DNA from: a bacterium
GTDB lineage: Bacteria; Planctomycetota; J058; JACQDU01
Assembly (NCBI GenBank): GCA_016200955.1
Contig: JACQDU010000072.1
Location: 13,414 to 20,640, forward strand
Direction: 5' to 3'
DNA length: 7,227 nt
Below, piece by piece: positions 1-4,328 of this stretch (position 1 is the stretch's first letter; every line of letters starts with the position of its first letter). The translations under genes and the position numbers were made by a program. The notes below the pieces were generated by a model, which made no database searches, had not been told where the DNA came from, and saw nothing but the letters and a program-made list of their open reading frames with translations.

Positions 1-70
1 CGGGCCCGAGCACGCGCGCGATCGTCCCTCGCGCGAACTCGAGGCAAGCCTCGCGATCGAAGGCGACCGT
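1..70 (-). other. Start of a PfaC-type (FabA-like) dehydratase domain, cut by the window edge
   Basis: The last 23 codons read VAFDREACLEFARGTIARVLGP. The pattern 'F-D-x-x-x-[CL]-x-E-F-A-x-G-x-I-A-x-V-[LF]-G-P' is the entry to the first hotdog dehydratase of PfaC and Pfa3 proteins, which normally continues with a conserved Arg-rich stretch and a tandem DH pair. No catalytic residue is inside the window, so the assignment rests on this short lead-in and on domain order. Confidence 0.65.
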
Positions 71-3000
71 GCGCTCGGGTGCCGGCGCGACGGGCGCCGC
101 GACCGTCGCTCCCGCCTCGAGGAGCCTCGACTGGAGCGCGAGGATCGCCGCGGCCCCTCGTGCTCCGCGCTCGGCGAAGCGCAGGTAAGCTCCGTGCGCT
201 TCCGCGACGGCGCTCGCGGTCCGGGCGAAGGTCGTCGAGAGCTCGCTCGAGGATGCCGTTGCTCCCACCGATTCGTGAGGGCTTCTTTCGGTCGCGAACA
301 TCGCGCCCGCGTCGCTCGGGGCGACGACCGCCCGCGCCGTGCGCTCCTCTCTCGCACGCGGCCTCGACACGCTCGGCCCGGGCAGCTCGCGCGACGGCTC
401 CTCGATGGGGACGAAGGTCGCGCCCGCGCTCTTGCTCGGGCTCGTGCTCGCCCCGGGCCTCTCCGAGCGGACGACCGCCCGGAGATCGACGGGGAAGCGC
501 TCCGCCACGAGCCGCGCGGCGACTCTCAGGACCTGCGAGCGCTCGTCCTGTCCGCGCACGCACGCCGCGAGAGCGACGTGCTCTCTCCCGCGGAGGATCT
601 TCCCGATCGCGCGCGAGCACGCGTTCCCCGGGCCGACCTCGACGAAGGCCCGCGCGCCGTCCGCGTGAGCGCTCTCGATGACTCTCGTGAAGTCGAAGCC
701 GCGAACGGCCTGCTCGACGATCGAGTCCGCCGCGCTCTCGCGGGAGAGGTCGTAGCTCTTGCCCCGGGCGGCCGAGTAGAAGCGGATCCCCTCGGGCGGC
801 GTCGTCTCGAGGAGGTGGAGCTCCCGATAGGCGCTCTCGACCTCGCGCGCGACCTCGCAGTGGACGGTCGGGACGCCCTCGAGCGGGAAGCCCTCGGCGC
901 CGATCTTCGCGAGGAAGCGTGAGACGGCCGCATGCGCGCGAGCATCTCGTCGCGGCCACGCCATGCGCGCAGGGAGAAGAGCGCCGTCGACTCGCCGAGG
1001 CTGTAGCCGATCGCCGCCCGAGGCTCGATCCCCGAGCGCCGGAGCACGTCGCTCGCGAGCACTCCGAGCATGACCTGGCCCATGATCGCGCGCCGCGGGT
1101 CCTCCGCGAGCTCGCGCGCCGCGCGCTCCTCCCAGCCTTTCTCCCACGAGAGCGCGTGAGGGGCGTGCCAGCGAGACATGAGCTGGCTCGCGAGCCTCTC
1201 GCTCTCGCGGTCGAGCGCGCTCACGACCCCGGGCCACCCGAGCGCGAGGCCGCGGCCCATTCCCGGGAAGCAAGCGCCCGACCCGGGGAAGACGAAGGCG
1301 ATCTCTCCCTTCCTCCCGACCGGTCGCAGCGACAGGAAGGCGCCCTTCTTCTCGAGCTCCGCCTGGCTCGGCCGGCTCCTCGCGTGATCGTGCTCGTGAT
1401 CGGCGGCTCGAACGTGCTCGAGAGCCGCCTCGATTCCGCGGGCGAGCTCGGAGCGGTCTCGCGCGACGAGCGCGCACGCGAGCTCGCGCTCCGGGCGATT
1501 CCCCTCGCGCTCGAGCCACGAGCCCGCGAGCGCCGCGACGCCGGCGTCGCTCGAGCGCGCGTGCTCCGACAGACGCTCGAGGCCCGTGGCGAGCTCGCGC
1601 GTGTCGTTCGCGAGGACCGCGAGGATCGCCTCTCGTGCCTCTCCTCCCGTTCCCGCGAGGTCGAGCGCGAGCGGCGCGTCCTTCCGCTCGACTCCCTCGA
1701 GGATCGCGTGGAGACAGCTCCCGTCGGTCGAGATCGACGCGACGGCCGCTCTCCTGGGCCCGAGCGCCCGATCGCGCACCCACGCGAGCGGCTCCCGCGG
1801 CACGTGGAGAGCCGGGCTCTCCGTGAGAGCGCGGCGCGGCCGCTCGAGCCCCGGGAGCGGCGGGAGGACTCCCCGGAAGACGCACGAGCTCGTCTTCACG
1901 AGAGAAGCGAGCCCCGCGGCGGCGCCCGCGTGGCCGATCACGGCCTTCGCCGATCCGAGCGCGCACGAGCGCTCGCTCGCCTCGCCCGAAGCTCGCACCA
2001 GAGCCTCGGCCTCGAGCGCGTCCTCGAGCGGATCGCCGCTCCCGTGAGCCTCGAAGTAGCCGAGCGCTCCGAAGCCGACGCGAGCTTCCGCGAGCGCTCG
2101 CTCGAGCGAGAGAGCGTAGGCTCGCTCCGTCGGGCGAGCGGGGGAGACGCCGCCTCCGCTCGCGGCGCCGAGGCCCGCGAGCACCGAGTAGATCCGATCG
2201 CCGTCGCGGATCGCGTCGTCGAGCCGCTTGAGGACGACGGCGGCGGCTCCCTCTCCCGGAACGCTCCCACAGGCTCGCTCCTCGAAGGGGAGCGCGCCAG
2301 GACGGCGCGCAGCCCCGAGCTCTCCTCGCTCGAGACCGTGAAGCTCGGCCCTCCGAGGTCGAGCTCGCGCGCGATCCGGCTCGCGATCATGCCTCCGAGC
2401 GCTCCGAGCGTCCGCGGCGCATCGAGCGCGGGCGAGAGCGCGTCCTTGAGCGCCCCTGTCCAGCGCCTCTCCTCCTCGTCCGACAGCTGGAGCCCGAGAG
2501 AGCGCGCCCACGAGCGCGCTCTCCCCTCCGCGCTCCAGCGGAGATGGAAGTTCGTCGTGTCGAGGTCGAGCCCCATGCCGACGATCACGCCCGCTCGGAG
2601 GCGCGGGGAGCCCGCCCTCGCGGGCAGTCCTGCGTCCTCGAGCGCCGCGCGAGCGACCTGGAGCATGAGGAGCTGCTGCGGGAGGAGCTTCGGCACCTCC
2701 GAGGGAGGCAAGCGCAGCTCTCCCGCTCGCACCTCGAGCGGCTCCATGTAAGCGCCGCGGAACGAGTGGCCGTCTCTCGTGCTTTCTCCCACGACGGACT
2801 TGCCCGAGAGGACGGCTTCCTCGAATTCCAGGAGCGATCTCAGGGAGCCGAAGCGGGCTTCCATGCCGACGATCGCGATGCGAGGGGCGGGAGCGCGACC
2901 GGCCCCGTGGCCGTGACCGTGACCGTTTCCGTGGCCGGGACCGTTTCCGTGACCGTGACCCTGGCCGTTTCCGTGACCGTGACCGTGACCGTCCCACTCC

Positions 3001-4328
3001 TCGAGGATCAGGTGAGCGTTGATGCCGCCGAAGCCGAAGCCGCTCACGGCGGCGCGCCTCGGAGTGCGGTCGTCGCGGCGAGGCCAGGGAGAAGGAGCCG
3101 TCGGCACGCGGAAGGGACTTCCGGCGAGAGCGACGCCCGGAGCGGGTCGCTCGAAGTTCGCCTGAGGAGGGAGCGTGCGCTCGCGGAGAGCGAGGAGGAC
3201 CTTCGCGAGGCCGGCGGCTCCGGCGGCGGTGAGCAGGTGACCGACGGTCGACTTCACGGAACCGATCGCGCACTGGCCCTCGCGCCAGCCTCGCCCGCCC
3301 CAGAGAGCGCGGAGGCTCTCGAGCTCGACGGCGTCGCCGCGCGGAGTTCCCGTCGCGTGGCACTCGATGAGGTCGATGTCGGTCGGCTCGAGGCCGGCGG
3401 CGAGGTAAGCCGCGCGCATCGCGCGGACCTGGCCCTCGCTCGAAGGCGCGAGGAGGCTTCCTCCCACGTCGTTCGAGAGACCGTATCCGCGGAGCACGGC
3501 GAGGATCCGATCGCCCGCGGCGAGCGCGTCCGCGAGACGCTTGAGCACGAAGACTCCGGCGCCTTCTCCGACGACGAGGCCGTCTCCGCGAGCGTCGAAG
3601 GGCGAGCAGCGGCCCGACGGCGAGAGCGCGCGGAGCTGGCTGAAGCCCATCTGCGTGTAGAGAGGATCGGGCCGCGAAGCTCCGCCCGCGAGCATGGCGT
3701 CGGCGCGGCCGGAGCGAAGCTCCTCGCACGCGAGCGCGACCGCGTAGAGCGAGGACGCGCACGCGGCGTCGAGCGTGAAGCATCCTCCGCCGAGCCCGAG
3801 AGCGCGCGCGAGCAGACCCGCGGGCAGCCCGGTCACGTAGCGGTTCAGCGGATCCGCGATCGCGGCCGAGCGAGTCTCTCCTCGGAGAAGCTTTGCCTCG
3901 CGGGGGGCGAGGACGACCTCCCGCGCGAGGCGGGACGAACCCTCGGTCGGGAGAGCGATGTTCGCGAGGACGATCCCGGCGCGCTCGCGGTCGATTCCCT
4001 GCGTCCTCGACGAGCTCCAGGCCCTGCGGCCGGTCGCGAGGACGAGCTTCGCGAGAGGATCGAGGCCGCGGAGCAGGCCCGGCTCGAGGTCGAGGTCGCC
4101 CGGGTCGAAGTCGGTTTCTTCCAGGAAGCAAGCGCGCGCCGAGGCGACGCGGTCGGGCTCTCCGGGCTCCCTCGCGCGCGCTCGCGACGGATCGAGGAGC
4201 CAGCGCCCGCGCGGGGCCTCGCGCGCGGCGTCTCTCCTCGCGAGGACGTTCTCGAAGAACTCCTCGGGCGAGGCGGCTCCCGGGAAGGAGCAGGCCATGC
4301 CGACGATCGCGACCGGCTCCCCGCTCAT
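1..4328 (-). CDS. pfa3: Pfa3-type PUFA synthase subunit (KS-CLF-AT-DH...), interrupted by two frame breaks, 3' end outside window
   Basis: Condensing subunit of the synthase. The start is the ATG at 4328-4326, followed directly by a KS N-terminus (EPVAIVGMACSFPG). Three frames are needed. Segment A, 4328 to about 2303, encodes the KS, a Gly-His linker and the CLF N-terminal half. Segment B, about 2298 to 930, encodes the CLF C-terminal half and the AT N-terminal half with GYSLGES. Segment C, about 928 to 1, encodes the AT C-terminal half, a linker and the start of a dehydratase, and has no stop codon. If segment A is simply read on, it stops at 1938; segment B read on stops at 526. KS, CLF and AT (PfaB-like) fused ahead of a PfaC-type DH is the order known from myxobacterial Pfa3 proteins. 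At both breaks conserved domain sequence is missing as well as the frame, so as written the gene makes no full protein. Codon use and conservation are normal on each side, which fits an assembly fault or a very recent mutation. The rest of the DH region and any acyltransferase tail lie off the window. Confidence 0.85.
71..489 (-). other. Low-complexity interdomain linker between AT and DH of Pfa3
   Basis: About 140 residues rich in Ala, Ser, Arg, Glu and Pro with no recognisable catalytic motif. The frame stays open throughout and has no stop codon. Near its end an Ala-rich, probably helical stretch (VAEAHGAYLRFAERG, then ILALQSRLLEAG) resembles the helix that precedes the dehydratases in Pfa-type synthases. 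Its sequence is coding rather than random, judging from the uninterrupted frame and GC-rich third positions. I assign no function beyond a spacer. Confidence 0.6.
490..1308 (-). other. Acyltransferase (AT) domain, PfaB-like, interrupted by a frame break
   Basis: The domain begins at GEIAFVFPGSGACFPGMG, a classic AT N-terminus. MGQVMLGVLASD follows, then the nucleophile elbow GYSLGES with Ser codon 1002-1000. After ARMR (near 931) the frame changes. The continuation reads FPLEGVPTVHCEVA (the His codon at 862-860 corresponds to the catalytic His), LHLLETTPPEGIRFYSAARG, ESAADSIVEQAVRGFDF and AFVEVGPGNACSRAIGKIL, all typical of the PfaB/Pfa3 AT. Ser and His are only about 47 codons apart instead of the roughly 110 usual for this fold, so about 60-70 residues are lacking. 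PfaB-type ATs are linked to product identity in marine PUFA clusters; the substrate here is not readable. Confidence 0.85.
1690..2888 (-). other. Chain-length-factor-like (CLF) domain, interrupted by a frame break
   Basis: A second KS-fold domain starts at PRIAIVGMEARFG (residue about 482 from the ATG at 4328). At the position of the nucleophile the sequence reads FTVSSEESSG, so Cys is replaced by Glu669 (codon 2324-2322), as expected for a non-condensing CLF partner. The downstream half is in another frame: CGSVPGEGAAAVVLKRLDD, FEAHGSGDPLEDA, SAKAVIGHAGAAAG and ISTDGSCLHAILEG. Between SSGLRAV and ALPFEERACG only a few residues remain, where the neighbouring KS has about 43. CLFs form heterodimer-like pairs with the KS and influence chain length in related systems; here that is inferred from family. 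Confidence 0.82.
2901..2990 (-). repeat. Hexanucleotide repeat coding a Gly-His/Asn linker between KS and CLF
   Basis: Fifteen in-frame six-base units (mostly GGTCAC, with GGAAAC, GGCCAC, GGCCAG and GGTCCC variants) encode alternating Gly with His, Asn, Gln, Pro or Ala. It starts two residues after the KS-closing Glu-Trp pair and ends just before the CLF N-terminus, so it is purely an interdomain tether. Because units are six bases long, gain or loss of units would keep the frame. Confidence 0.95.
2994..4319 (-). other. Beta-ketoacyl synthase (KS) domain of Pfa3, complete and apparently active
   Basis: Performs the decarboxylative condensation that lengthens the chain. Counting from the ATG at 4328, Cys190 lies in LDAACASSLYAV (codon 3761-3759), His324 in ECHATGTPRGD and His364 in SVKSTVGHLLTAAG: the intact Cys-His-His triad. 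Other landmarks are FDARGDGLVVGEGAG at 244-258 and GFGFGGINAHLILEEW at 430-445, which closes the domain. Length and order are those of a complete type I KS. It is joined through the Gly-His repeat to the CLF-like domain with which it should form the condensing pair. Confidence 0.93.
4325..4328 (-). promoter_or_regulatory. ATGA stop-start overlap between pfa2 and pfa3
   Basis: The ATG of the downstream gene (4328-4326) shares bases with the TGA of the upstream gene (4327-4325). A purine-rich stretch (GGACGAGGA) runs right up to the ATG, rather close for a standard Shine-Dalgarno, so re-initiation by terminating ribosomes is likely. Coupling would keep the two subunits in step, as suits partners in one complex. 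It also fixes the start of the downstream gene, because the KS homology begins within five codons. Confidence 0.85.

Noticed and set aside
900..2330. Programmed ribosomal frameshifting to explain the frame changes
   Set aside because: No slippery heptamer is evident, and conserved domain sequence is missing at both junctions, which frameshifting cannot explain.
2901..2990. Short tandem repeats as a CRISPR array or regulatory iterons
   Set aside because: Units are six bases long, without spacers, in frame and coding for a Gly-x linker between two domains.
526..4131. Independent genes starting in each of the three frames of pfa3
   Set aside because: The breaks fall in the middle of single domains (CLF and AT), with no start codon plus ribosome site at a domain boundary; the parts only make sense joined.
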